Program-made: the position numbers and the translations under genes
Notes under the pieces: generated by a model
The model's input: only the letters and a program-made list of their open reading frames with translations
What the model was told of the DNA's origin: nothing
Database searches by the model: none
Shown here: positions 16,745-24,470 of the stretch, piece by piece
Position numbering within the stretch: position 1 is the first letter of the stretch
Layout of the letters: each line of letters begins with the position of its first letter
NCBI GenBank assembly: GCA_946626605.1
Contig: CAMOUL010000020.1
Location: 1-36,539, forward strand
Source: an uncultured Bacteroidales bacterium
Lineage (GTDB): Bacteria; Bacteroidota; Bacteroidia; Bacteroidales; Paludibacteraceae
Reading direction: 5' to 3'
DNA length: 36,539 bases

Positions 16745-18058
16745 ATGAAAAATTTATCAGTATTCAGTATTCAGTGTTCAGTATTCAGTATTTTATTAGG
16801 ATTGTCCCTTACGGCATGTGACCCTAATAATCCCGATGATGAGCAGATTGTGGACTCCAATGAGTATGCGTATATTCAGCAAAAAAGTCCGAAGCGCGGT
16901 GTTAGTTTCTCATGGCAGATGGATGCGGATTTTGACCTGCTCGGACCCGCTGTCTCCTGGAGCTATAACTGGGCTAATACTTATGCTTCTTCTCAGGAGG
17001 CTAAGTACCAGCAATATGGGATTCAATATGCCCCGATGTGTTGGAATAATAATTATTCTGCAACGAATATCGCGGCTTATTACTCTGCCCATTCGGGTCA
17101 GCAGAACTATCTGTTGGGGTATAACGAGCCGAACCTGACCGATCAAGCCAATATGACTCCGACTCAGGCTGCGGAGAAATGGGCAGACGTAGTGGCTTTG
17201 GCGAAAAACAGCAATGCGCGTCTTATCTCACCGGCGATGAACTGGGGTACGTTACCCGGTTATAGCAATGGCGTACAATGGTTGCAGGAGTTCTTCACGA
17301 AGGTTAATCCGAATGATATTTACGGTATTGCTGTACATATTTATATGAACTCGGCAAAAGCTGCATTGGGTGATCTGCAACGCTATAAAGTATTTGGCAA
17401 GCCATTATGGCTGACGGAGTTTTGCGCATGGGACGGAACCTCCAGTTCTGCAGCACAAGTTCAATTCATGACCCAATGTCTCAATGCCTTGGAGCAAGAT
17501 CCGGATCTGGAGCGCTATGCATGGTTCATTCCGCGTGGAGGTTATGCTACGGAGTCTGCGCCGTACATGTCTTTGTTGACAAAGACGAACCCTCCTGTGT
17601 TGACAGAGCGCGGCGTCGTGTTTGTCAATATGTCTTCGTTTGATAAAGAGGCCGTTTATCCTTGTGGCAAGCGTATTCCGGCAGAGCACTATCGTGCTTG
17701 TAGTGTGGATGAGAGTTATTCCTCTCCGCTCATTGCCATCTGTACGGACGCAAGCGGTATTCTGCAGATCGACGGTCTGGCACTCAATCAATGGATGGAT
17801 TATCAAATCAAGGTGCTCAAGGGAGTGAAACACTTCCAGATCCGTTATTCTGCTACCCGCGATTCGGAAATCACAATCTATAGAATAGACAGTAACGGTA
17901 ATGAGACGGCATTGCAGACGGTAACGATGCCTACTACGGGCGGCAAATCCAATTGGACAACACTTGCTGTTGATTTCACTCCGGAGGCAGGAACACAAGT
18001 GCTTCGTCTCAAATGTACGAAGGGTCTGCCCCGTATCAACTGGTTCAAACTCAATTAA
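16745..18058 (+). CDS. GH128 endo-beta-1,3-glucanase lipoprotein with C-terminal CBM6-like domain
   Basis: A 437-residue protein from the ATG at 16745; an in-frame ATG at 16736 would add three residues. The lipoprotein signal ends at Cys25 (LSLTAC). The GH128 catalytic region (about 40-285) shows the Asl1-like glycosidase signatures LGYNEPN (candidate acid/base Glu128) and LWLTEFCAW (candidate nucleophile Glu225). GH128 enzymes cleave beta-1,3-glucan internally. A C-terminal beta-sandwich (about 305-437, ending INWFKLN) resembles CBM6. It is the first enzyme of the locus and lies 69 bases after the surface lipoprotein. Its signal peptide is encoded by five copies of a heptanucleotide, so a gain or loss of one copy would frameshift the protein. 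GH128 is uncommon in Bacteroidota PULs. Confidence 0.85.
   Translation: MKNLSVFSIQCSVFSILLGLSLTACDPNNPDDEQIVDSNEYAYIQQKSPKRGVSFSWQMDADFDLLGPAVSWSYNWANTYASSQEAKYQQYGIQYAPMCWNNNYSATNIAAYYSAHSGQQNYLLGYNEPNLTDQANMTPTQAAEKWADVVALAKNSNARLISPAMNWGTLPGYSNGVQWLQEFFTKVNPNDIYGIAVHIYMNSAKAALGDLQRYKVFGKPLWLTEFCAWDGTSSSAAQVQFMTQCLNALEQDPDLERYAWFIPRGGYATESAPYMSLLTKTNPPVLTERGVVFVNMSSFDKEAVYPCGKRIPAEHYRACSVDESYSSPLIAICTDASGILQIDGLALNQWMDYQIKVLKGVKHFQIRYSATRDSEITIYRIDSNGNETALQTVTMPTTGGKSNWTTLAVDFTPEAGTQVLRLKCTKGLPRINWFKLN
16757..16791 (+). repeat. Heptanucleotide tandem repeat (TCAGTAT)x5
   Basis: Five contiguous 7-base units, the third TCAGTGT, lie inside the signal-peptide codons of the GH128 gene. Confidence 0.95.
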
Positions 18059-18063
18059 GCGAT

Positions 18064-19089
18064 ATGAAAAAACTATTCATCATCCTTTGTGCGCTGTGTG
18101 CGACCATGGTAAAAGCGCAGGAATACAGCCTGGTGTGGAATGAAGATTTCACGGACGGGGCGCTGGATACCCGGGTGTGGAACGTAGAGGTGAACAGTGA
18201 TGGCGGCGGCAATAACGAGTTGCAGTACTACTGCCAGAAAGGTGTGTCTGTAGGTGCAGAACCCACAACCGGTAAGCAATGTCTTATTCTGACGGCCACC
18301 AAAGAGGATTATCTGGGTAAGAAATGTACATCCGGTCGTGTGAACAGCAAGCATAAACTGCATTATACGTACGGCAAGATCGAGGCGCGTATCAAGTTGC
18401 CTCAGACGGCTAACGGTCTATGGCCGGCGTTCTGGCAGTTAGGAGAGAATATTGACGAGGTGGAATGGCCCAAATGCGGCGAGATAGATATTATCGAGAT
18501 GGGAAATCAGAACGGTTTTAATAATCGTCAGGATCGCTATTTCAACGGCGCGATGCATTTAGGTCGTGCGTGGGATGCTGTATGGCAGGACGCACAGGCG
18601 CATGAATGGACTTATTCGCTGCAAGATACCTTCCATATCCTGACCATGATCTGGACGCCGACATCCGTAGATATGTACCTGGACAAGGAGACACACCCGG
18701 AGAATGACGCTTATTTCCATGCGGACTTAGAGCCTAATGAGGATGCGGATTATAATAGGCAGTTTGTGTTCGGCAAACCGAATTTCGTGATTGCCAATCT
18801 GGCAGTGGGTGGAAATTTCCCGGGAATATGGGATATCAACGGCATCACCGCCTTGGCTAACGGTCCGCGGAAGATGTATATCGATTGGATACGTATCTAT
18901 CAGAAAGGTGATGTGAAGGAGACGTTCTCTTGTCCGTCGGCTTCCGATGCCATTGAGCCGGAAGGAACGCAGGGAATGGAAGAAGTACCAAGTGACCAAG
19001 TACCAAGTACCAAGGTTCTTCGTAACGGGCAGCTGCTTATAATCCGCGGCGAAAAAGTATATACAATAACCGGACAAATCGTAGAATAA
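18064..19089 (+). CDS. GH16 endo-beta-1,3-glucanase (laminarinase type) with T9SS-type tail
   Basis: A 341-residue enzyme. The start at 18064 (MKKLFIILCALCATMVKAQ, a type I signal peptide) is preferred over an upstream in-frame position that overlaps the GH128 gene. The GH16 fold covers about 21-300, with the active-site motif E-I-D-I-I-E (Glu140 nucleophile, Asp142, Glu145 acid/base) in the context WPKCGEIDIIEMG, as in laminarinases. A linker with imperfect heptanucleotide repeats leads to a C-terminal tail (LRNGQLLIIRGEKVYTITGQ) like that of other type IX secretion candidates here. It is probably secreted to or anchored at the cell surface. It starts five bases after GH128; its stop codon shares one base with the next start (TAATG), which indicates translational coupling. 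Confidence 0.92.
   Translation: MKKLFIILCALCATMVKAQEYSLVWNEDFTDGALDTRVWNVEVNSDGGGNNELQYYCQKGVSVGAEPTTGKQCLILTATKEDYLGKKCTSGRVNSKHKLHYTYGKIEARIKLPQTANGLWPAFWQLGENIDEVEWPKCGEIDIIEMGNQNGFNNRQDRYFNGAMHLGRAWDAVWQDAQAHEWTYSLQDTFHILTMIWTPTSVDMYLDKETHPENDAYFHADLEPNEDADYNRQFVFGKPNFVIANLAVGGNFPGIWDINGITALANGPRKMYIDWIRIYQKGDVKETFSCPSASDAIEPEGTQGMEEVPSDQVPSTKVLRNGQLLIIRGEKVYTITGQIVE
18983..19011 (+). repeat. Imperfect heptanucleotide repeat in the GH16 linker
   Basis: The units are AAGTACC, AAGTGACC, AAGTACC and AAGTACC. They encode the linker VPSDQVPST between the catalytic domain and the sorting tail. Confidence 0.9.
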
Positions 19090-20066
19090 TGCGTCGATTA
19101 TCAATTATCAATTATCAATTATCAATTATTGCCATCTGCTTTTTGCTTACATCGTGTGCAAAAAACGAGTGGCGGTTGGTATGGTCCGATGAGTTTGAGG
19201 GCAAGACGCTCAATACCGCTTATTGGAACGTGGAGGACAACGCCCGTGGAGGCGGCAATGCAGAGTTACAGTACTATGCGCCGAAGAACGTGACGATAGA
19301 GAAACATCCTCTGTCCGGCGAGTCGTGTCTGGTCCTCAATGCCCAACGGGAGAACTACAAGAACAGGCCTTGCACCTCTGCGCGGTTGAACACCCACGAC
19401 AAAGTGACCGTGGAGTACGGAAAGGTAGAAGCACGTATCGCTTTTCCTCATACGGCGGACGGCTTATGGCCGGCGTTCTGGATGTTAGGAAATAACCTCG
19501 CCACCAATCTCGGTAACAACGACGACGTGGATAAACGTGCGGCGCAGTTAGCAGCCGAAGGCAGAGTCGTTTGGCCCAAATGCGGAGAGATAGATATCTG
19601 CGAGATGGGTCATCATACGGGAATAGAGAACGGCAAGCAGGACCGATTCTTCAACGGGGCATGCCATTGGGGCGAGAGTTTTAATGACGGTGCGTACCCT
19701 AATTTCGGTCAGTTCAAGACGGCGGATTATCCGGTGCAGGGAGATTTTCATCTTTATACGCTGATCTGGAGCGAGGACTCGATAGCCATGTATCTGGATC
19801 AGGATAAGTTCCCCGAGGCAGAGCCGTATTTCCAACTCTCGCTGCGGGGCAAAGAAGTGAACGAACCGGGACATTATTTCAACCATCCGTTCTATCTGGT
19901 GCTGAACTTGTCGGTCGGAGGTTTCTTTCCGCAGATGCCGGCAGCAGAGAAATATCCGGAGGTGATTACCGAAGATGATCCTTCGTTCCGGAAAGTAACC
20001 GCGCTGCCGGCAGACGGCACGCCGGTAAAGATGTATGTGGATTATATAAGAGTTTATAAGCGATGA
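19089..20066 (+). CDS. GH16 beta-glucanase lipoprotein
   Basis: A 325-residue GH16 enzyme, a diverged paralogue of its upstream neighbour. The lipoprotein signal ends at Cys23 (FLLTSC). The catalytic motif E-I-D-I-C-E has Glu167, Asp169 and Glu172 in WPKCGEIDICEMG. Compared with the first GH16 it has an extra loop of about 20 residues (around NNLATNLGNNDDVDKRAAQL) just before the active site, and no sorting tail, so it should be lipid-anchored rather than exported by the tail route. The loop could change substrate length or branching preference; that is inference. Start and stop overlap the neighbours by 1 and 4 bp. The signal-peptide codons consist of a heptanucleotide repeat. Confidence 0.92.
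   Translation: MRRLSIINYQLSIIAICFLLTSCAKNEWRLVWSDEFEGKTLNTAYWNVEDNARGGGNAELQYYAPKNVTIEKHPLSGESCLVLNAQRENYKNRPCTSARLNTHDKVTVEYGKVEARIAFPHTADGLWPAFWMLGNNLATNLGNNDDVDKRAAQLAAEGRVVWPKCGEIDICEMGHHTGIENGKQDRFFNGACHWGESFNDGAYPNFGQFKTADYPVQGDFHLYTLIWSEDSIAMYLDQDKFPEAEPYFQLSLRGKEVNEPGHYFNHPFYLVLNLSVGGFFPQMPAAEKYPEVITEDDPSFRKVTALPADGTPVKMYVDYIRVYKR
19097..19124 (+). repeat. Heptanucleotide tandem repeat (ATTATCA)x4
   Basis: Four exact units followed by the degenerate ATTATTG lie within the signal-peptide codons of the second GH16 gene. Confidence 0.95.
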
Positions 20067-21421
20067 AACTATCTATTCGAGAGAAATTTGGTTACAGTTT
20101 AGGTGATACCGCGTCCCATTTTGTGTGGGACCTGGTAGGTTTCTGGTTGTTGATTTTCTATACGGACATCTATGGTCTGAGTCCGGCTTTGGCAGGTGTG
20201 ATCATGTTTGTCGGCAGTATCTGGGATGCGATTATGGATCCGGTGGTGGGTATTATCTCCGACCGTACGAACAGCCGCTGGGGTAAGTTCCGCCCGTATC
20301 TGTTATTCGGTTCGGTACCATACGCCATTCTGGCAGTATTGGCGTTCACAACGCCGGAGTTCGGTCTGAACGGTAAGTTCGCTTATGCGCTCATCACTTG
20401 TCTGTTGCTGCGTACGGCTTATGCGTTTGTGAACCTGCCGTACAGTTCGCTCTCTGCGGTCATGACGGATGATTCCAACGAGCGTGCGGGACTGAATACC
20501 TATCGTTTTATCGCAGCGTATATCGGTCAGTTTATCGTTACCGGCGCAGCGCTGTATCTCGTCAAATGGCTTGGCGCGATCGGCAATGACGGCGTAGTGA
20601 ATCAGGCGCAGGGATACCAATATACGGTCGGTCTGTTCGGCGTGCTCAGTATTGCTTTCTTCCTCATCGCTTTTGCGACTACCAAAGAGCGTGTGCCGCA
20701 ACCGGAGAAACAGGACAGCAATGTGCTGAAAGATTTCAAGTACCTGTTTATGAATAAAGCATGGATCGTGCTGACGTGTGTGGGCATCGTGTCGTTTATT
20801 ATGTTTGCGATGCAGAATGCCGCGATCGCTTATTACTTCAAGTATTATATCCACGACGCGGAGAACGTACAGCTCTTCAATGTGCTCGGAACCGTGGCGC
20901 TGATTGTCGCTCTGCCGGCGTCCAAACCGCTTGCCAAACGATTTGGCAATAAAGCCGTCTATATCATGTCGTCTATCGTGTCGGGAATATTCTTCTCGCT
21001 CATCTTCGTTGCGGGCGATAACTTACCACTGGTTTATACCTTTAATATCCTTGCGAAGATGGCGTACGCGCCGGCTGTTCCGCTCTTATGGACGATGCTG
21101 GCGGATGTAGCAGATTACGGAGAATGGAGATTCAATCGTCGTACGACGGGTCTCTGTTTCTCGGCTTCGGTGCTGGCGCAGAAACTCGGTTGGGCAATCG
21201 GTGCAGCTGCAGCAGGATGGTTGCTTTCTGTGACCCATTTCGTGGCGAATGCCGATGTGCAATCCGACAGCGCGATGATGGGAATACGACTGCTGGTAAG
21301 CGTCATTCCGGGTGTGCTGTATGCTTCGTGCGCTATCGTCATGGCGTTCTATAATCTGGATAACAAGACGATGGAGCAGATGAAAAATGAATTGGAAGCC
21401 CGCCGCGTAAATAGTAAATGA
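20063..21421 (+). CDS. GPH-family (MelB-like, MFS) sugar:cation symporter
   Basis: A 452-residue polytopic inner-membrane protein with about 12 hydrophobic segments. The N-terminal signature IREKFGYSLGDTASHFVWDL and the loop DPVVGIISDRTNSRWGKFRP are hallmarks of the glycoside-pentoside-hexuronide symporters. Members import di- and oligosaccharides with H+ or Na+. Here it overlaps the upstream GH16 by 4 bp (ATGA) and lies just before a predicted beta-1,3-glucan phosphorylase, so import of laminari-oligosaccharides into the cytoplasm is the best inference. Its 3' end (codons for NSK) and the gap to the next gene are made of a duplicated 15-base sequence, so the last residues may be a recent replacement. 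Confidence 0.92.
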   Translation: MKLSIREKFGYSLGDTASHFVWDLVGFWLLIFYTDIYGLSPALAGVIMFVGSIWDAIMDPVVGIISDRTNSRWGKFRPYLLFGSVPYAILAVLAFTTPEFGLNGKFAYALITCLLLRTAYAFVNLPYSSLSAVMTDDSNERAGLNTYRFIAAYIGQFIVTGAALYLVKWLGAIGNDGVVNQAQGYQYTVGLFGVLSIAFFLIAFATTKERVPQPEKQDSNVLKDFKYLFMNKAWIVLTCVGIVSFIMFAMQNAAIAYYFKYYIHDAENVQLFNVLGTVALIVALPASKPLAKRFGNKAVYIMSSIVSGIFFSLIFVAGDNLPLVYTFNILAKMAYAPAVPLLWTMLADVADYGEWRFNRRTTGLCFSASVLAQKLGWAIGAAAAGWLLSVTHFVANADVQSDSAMMGIRLLVSVIPGVLYASCAIVMAFYNLDNKTMEQMKNELEARRVNSK

Positions 21422-21438
21422 CCAAATAGTAAATGACT
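21409..21438 (+). repeat. Duplicated 15-bp sequence at the transporter 3' end
   Basis: AAATAGTAAATGACC is followed by AAATAGTAAATGACT. The unit contains the stop codon of the transporter gene. It is related to the AAATGACCAAATGGT unit found inside GH81 and GH3. Confidence 0.85.
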
Positions 21439-21440
21439 TT

Positions 21441-24400
21441 ATGGTTAAGGGACAATTTATAACGATCAACGGAGAGCGGTTCTATGAGATCGCCAATTAC
21501 AACGAGATGCAGCCATTCTTCATCTCGTTAGCTTCAGACACGGATTTATGGATGTACCTCTCTTCGACGGGCGGACTGACTTGCGGTCGTCGCTCGCCGG
21601 GAGAAGCGCTCTTCCCGTATTATACCGACGATAAGATCACTGAGAACTACGAGACGACGGGCCCGAAAACGGCAATTCGAGTGAAGGGCGAACCATTCCA
21701 GGTGAACGGAGATCTGCTCTGGAGACCTTTCTCCGCGCAGCAACAGGATGTGTTCGTGCTCTCCCGTAAGATTGCCAAATCGACGGTGGGTAACCAGATT
21801 GTATTTTGTGAAGAGAACCACACGCTGAAGTTGCGTTTCTCTTATCTCTGGGCGCCGGCAGGCAAGCACGGATGGGTACGTCGTGCGACCTTGGAGAACT
21901 TAGGCAACCTCGCAACCGAAGTAGAGATAGACGACCGTCTATTGAACGTCCTTCCGGCTGGTGTGGAGCGTAAGACGCAGAATGAGTTCTCCACGTTGGT
22001 GGACGGGTATAAGAAGACCGAACTGATTGAAGTAGAGAACCGAAAGTCCCACGAGAAAGTCGGTCTGGCACTTTTTAGGATGGAAGCGATCCTCGTGGAC
22101 CGCGCAGAACCCTCAGAATCCCTCACATGTAATACCGTGTATGGTCTAGGATTACCCTTAGTTAACTATTGTTTGACTCCTTCTAAGGGTGTGCGGGGTG
22201 CTTTCGTGGCGCAAGCGAGTGTGCATCTGGCGGCGCGAGGTGCGCAGACGTGGTATAATGTGCTCGATGTGAGTCAGGATGCTGTGGCGGTGCATGAGTT
22301 GATGCATTTTGTGGCGCGTGAGGATGCGGTAGAGCAGATCGAGGCGGCAATGGCGCAATCGACAGAGACCTTACGGGCTATTGTGGCAAAGAACGACGGT
22401 GTGCAGCATTCCGGCGATGAGGCAAACGATGCGCGGCATTTTGCGAACGTGCTGTTCAATACCATGCGCGGAGGATATTATCTGACGTACCCGCCGAAGG
22501 CGGACGAAAAAGGCGGCGAGGAAGATCTGCCGCTCACTTTCGGGCGTCGGCATGGGGATCCTTCGCGGCCTTGGAACCTGTTCTCGATTCGCGTGCAGGA
22601 TGAGGAAGGAAAGCCGGTGGTCGCTTATCAGGGCAACTGGCGGGATATCTTCCAGAACTGGGAAGCACTCTCGTTCAGTTATCCGCTTTTTATCAATCAT
22701 ATCATAGCCAAATTCCTGAACGCCACTACGGCGGACGGCTATAACCCCTATCGGATCTCCAATGAAGGTATCGACTGGGAAGTGATTGAGCCGGAGAATC
22801 CGTGGTCGAATATCGGTTATTGGGGAGACCATCAGATCATTTATCTGTTGAAACTGTTAGAACTCAGTTATCACCATGCGCCGGAGACCTTGCGCGGCTT
22901 GCTTAATGAGCGTAAGTATGCGTTCGCGAACGTGCCATACCGCCTCAAATCGTACGCGGAGATAGTGGCAGATCCGAAGAACAGTATCACTTTTGATAAT
23001 GAGTTACACCAACGTATCATGGCGCTGGTACCGAAGATGGGCGCGGATGCCAAACTGATTCTGGACGAGAAAGGACAGGTCTATCGGACTACGATGGCAG
23101 ATAAGTTGCTGATTCCGCTACTGACCAAACTGTCGAATTTCATTCCCGAAGCGGGTATCTGGATGAATACGCTTCGTCCCGAATGGAATGATGCGAACAA
23201 TGCGTTGGTGGGCTACGGCGCATCGATGGTGACGCTGTGTTATATGCGTCGGTATGTGGCTTTTCTGCGGCAACTGGTGGAGAGCGATGTAGAGGTCGGC
23301 GAAGAGACCTTGGATTTTCTCCGTGCGATTCGTCAGGCGTATATGAATGGCAACAGGAAGCAGTTTACGGATATTGTCGGTTCTGCCGGAGAGAGATACC
23401 GCACGCGTGTTTATGCGGGAATAAGCGGCAAGACGGAGACCTTGGAACTGAAAGAGTTGCAGGATTTCTGCGACGCAACACTCAATAAGATCGATGAGTC
23501 TATCCGCGCCAATAAACGCGCTGATGGGTTGTACGAGGCATATAACCTGATTCGTTTTGCAGAGAATACCATCGAGGTGTCGCATCTCTATGAGATGTTG
23601 GAAGGACAGGTGGCAGTGCTCTCTTCGGGACTGTTGTCCGGAGAAGAAGCAGCAGATCTGTTGGACGCTATGCGTGCTTCGGCGCTCTATCGCGAGGATC
23701 AGCGGAGTTATATGTTGTACCCGAATCGCAAAAGACCTTCGTTCCTGGAGATGAATAATCTTCCCGAAGAAGCCAAGTCGCTGTCGGTGGTACAGAAATA
23801 TCTCGGAACGATTTTGAAACAAGACTGCGACGGCGGCATCCATTTCGATGCGCAATACCGCAATGCCAATAACCTGCCGGAAGAACTGAAAGATCTCTAT
23901 GAGTCGGTCTTCCATCACCACGCGTTCACCGGTCGTTCCGGCACGTTCTATAAGTACGAAGGTCTCGGCTGTATCTATTGGCACATGGTGAGCAAGCTGC
24001 TGCTGGCGGTGGGAGAGAATATTCAGCAATCGGATAATCAGCGCTTGCGCGATCATTATTTTGCCATCCGTGAAGGAATTGGTTCGCACAAGCGGCCGGA
24101 TGAGTATGGGGCATTCCCCTTCGATCCGTATTCGCATACGCCGACCATGGCTGGTGTGCAACAACCGGGAATGACTGGACAGGTGAAGGAAGATATCATC
24201 AGTCGGTGGCTCGAGTTAGGCGTCTCTGTGCGCGACGGACAGATCACTTTTGCGCCAACGATGCTGCGAGATGAGGATTTCAAGGACGGCGAGTTGCGGT
24301 TCACTTACTGCGGAACGGAGATTGTATATCGCAAAGCCAAATCAGTCTGTCAGTCCGAAGGACGGTCTGTTCTCTGTCAGGCGAAGCCGGTCTGTGTTCT

Positions 24401-24470
24401 TACCAAAGAGCAAAGTGCACATCTTTTTGCCCGTGACGGCGAGATCAAACAGTTAATTATAGAGGTATGA
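21441..24470 (+). CDS. GH149-like beta-1,3-glucan phosphorylase (GH94/149/161 group)
   Basis: A 1009-residue cytoplasmic protein without signal peptide. The N-terminal region (FYEIANYNEMQPFFISLASD, then STGGLTCGRRSPGEALFPYY) and the central (alpha/alpha) region with NWRDIFQNWEAL and NIGYWGDHQIIYLLKLLEL are typical of inverting glucan phosphorylases. The acidic residue in YWGDHQ (Asp463) is a candidate general acid. These enzymes convert beta-1,3-gluco-oligosaccharides plus phosphate to glucose-1-phosphate. Length and the Bacteroidota PUL setting favour GH149 over GH94 or GH161; the exact family is inferred. It follows the sugar importer by 19 bases and overlaps GH30 by 4 bp. Two inserted repeats are visible: a CCCTTAG...CTAAGGG inverted repeat near 22160-22190, and a palindromic GTCTGT repeat cluster near the C-terminus. 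Confidence 0.8.
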   Translation: MVKGQFITINGERFYEIANYNEMQPFFISLASDTDLWMYLSSTGGLTCGRRSPGEALFPYYTDDKITENYETTGPKTAIRVKGEPFQVNGDLLWRPFSAQQQDVFVLSRKIAKSTVGNQIVFCEENHTLKLRFSYLWAPAGKHGWVRRATLENLGNLATEVEIDDRLLNVLPAGVERKTQNEFSTLVDGYKKTELIEVENRKSHEKVGLALFRMEAILVDRAEPSESLTCNTVYGLGLPLVNYCLTPSKGVRGAFVAQASVHLAARGAQTWYNVLDVSQDAVAVHELMHFVAREDAVEQIEAAMAQSTETLRAIVAKNDGVQHSGDEANDARHFANVLFNTMRGGYYLTYPPKADEKGGEEDLPLTFGRRHGDPSRPWNLFSIRVQDEEGKPVVAYQGNWRDIFQNWEALSFSYPLFINHIIAKFLNATTADGYNPYRISNEGIDWEVIEPENPWSNIGYWGDHQIIYLLKLLELSYHHAPETLRGLLNERKYAFANVPYRLKSYAEIVADPKNSITFDNELHQRIMALVPKMGADAKLILDEKGQVYRTTMADKLLIPLLTKLSNFIPEAGIWMNTLRPEWNDANNALVGYGASMVTLCYMRRYVAFLRQLVESDVEVGEETLDFLRAIRQAYMNGNRKQFTDIVGSAGERYRTRVYAGISGKTETLELKELQDFCDATLNKIDESIRANKRADGLYEAYNLIRFAENTIEVSHLYEMLEGQVAVLSSGLLSGEEAADLLDAMRASALYREDQRSYMLYPNRKRPSFLEMNNLPEEAKSLSVVQKYLGTILKQDCDGGIHFDAQYRNANNLPEELKDLYESVFHHHAFTGRSGTFYKYEGLGCIYWHMVSKLLLAVGENIQQSDNQRLRDHYFAIREGIGSHKRPDEYGAFPFDPYSHTPTMAGVQQPGMTGQVKEDIISRWLELGVSVRDGQITFAPTMLRDEDFKDGELRFTYCGTEIVYRKAKSVCQSEGRSVLCQAKPVCVLTKEQSAHLFARDGEIKQLIIEV
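24345..24396 (+). repeat. In-frame palindromic GTCTGT repeat cluster, copy in phosphorylase
   Basis: GTCTGT occurs at 24345, 24365 and 24391, separated by small hairpin-forming segments such as CAGTCCGAAGGACG. The translation (SVCQSEGRSVLCQAKPVC) looks foreign to the phosphorylase fold. The same element is present in the GH3 gene at 31635-31713. Confidence 0.85.

Noticed and set aside
23118..24164. Minus-strand open frame of 348 codons inside the phosphorylase gene
   Set aside because: Shadow of a strongly coding plus strand; no recognisable domain.
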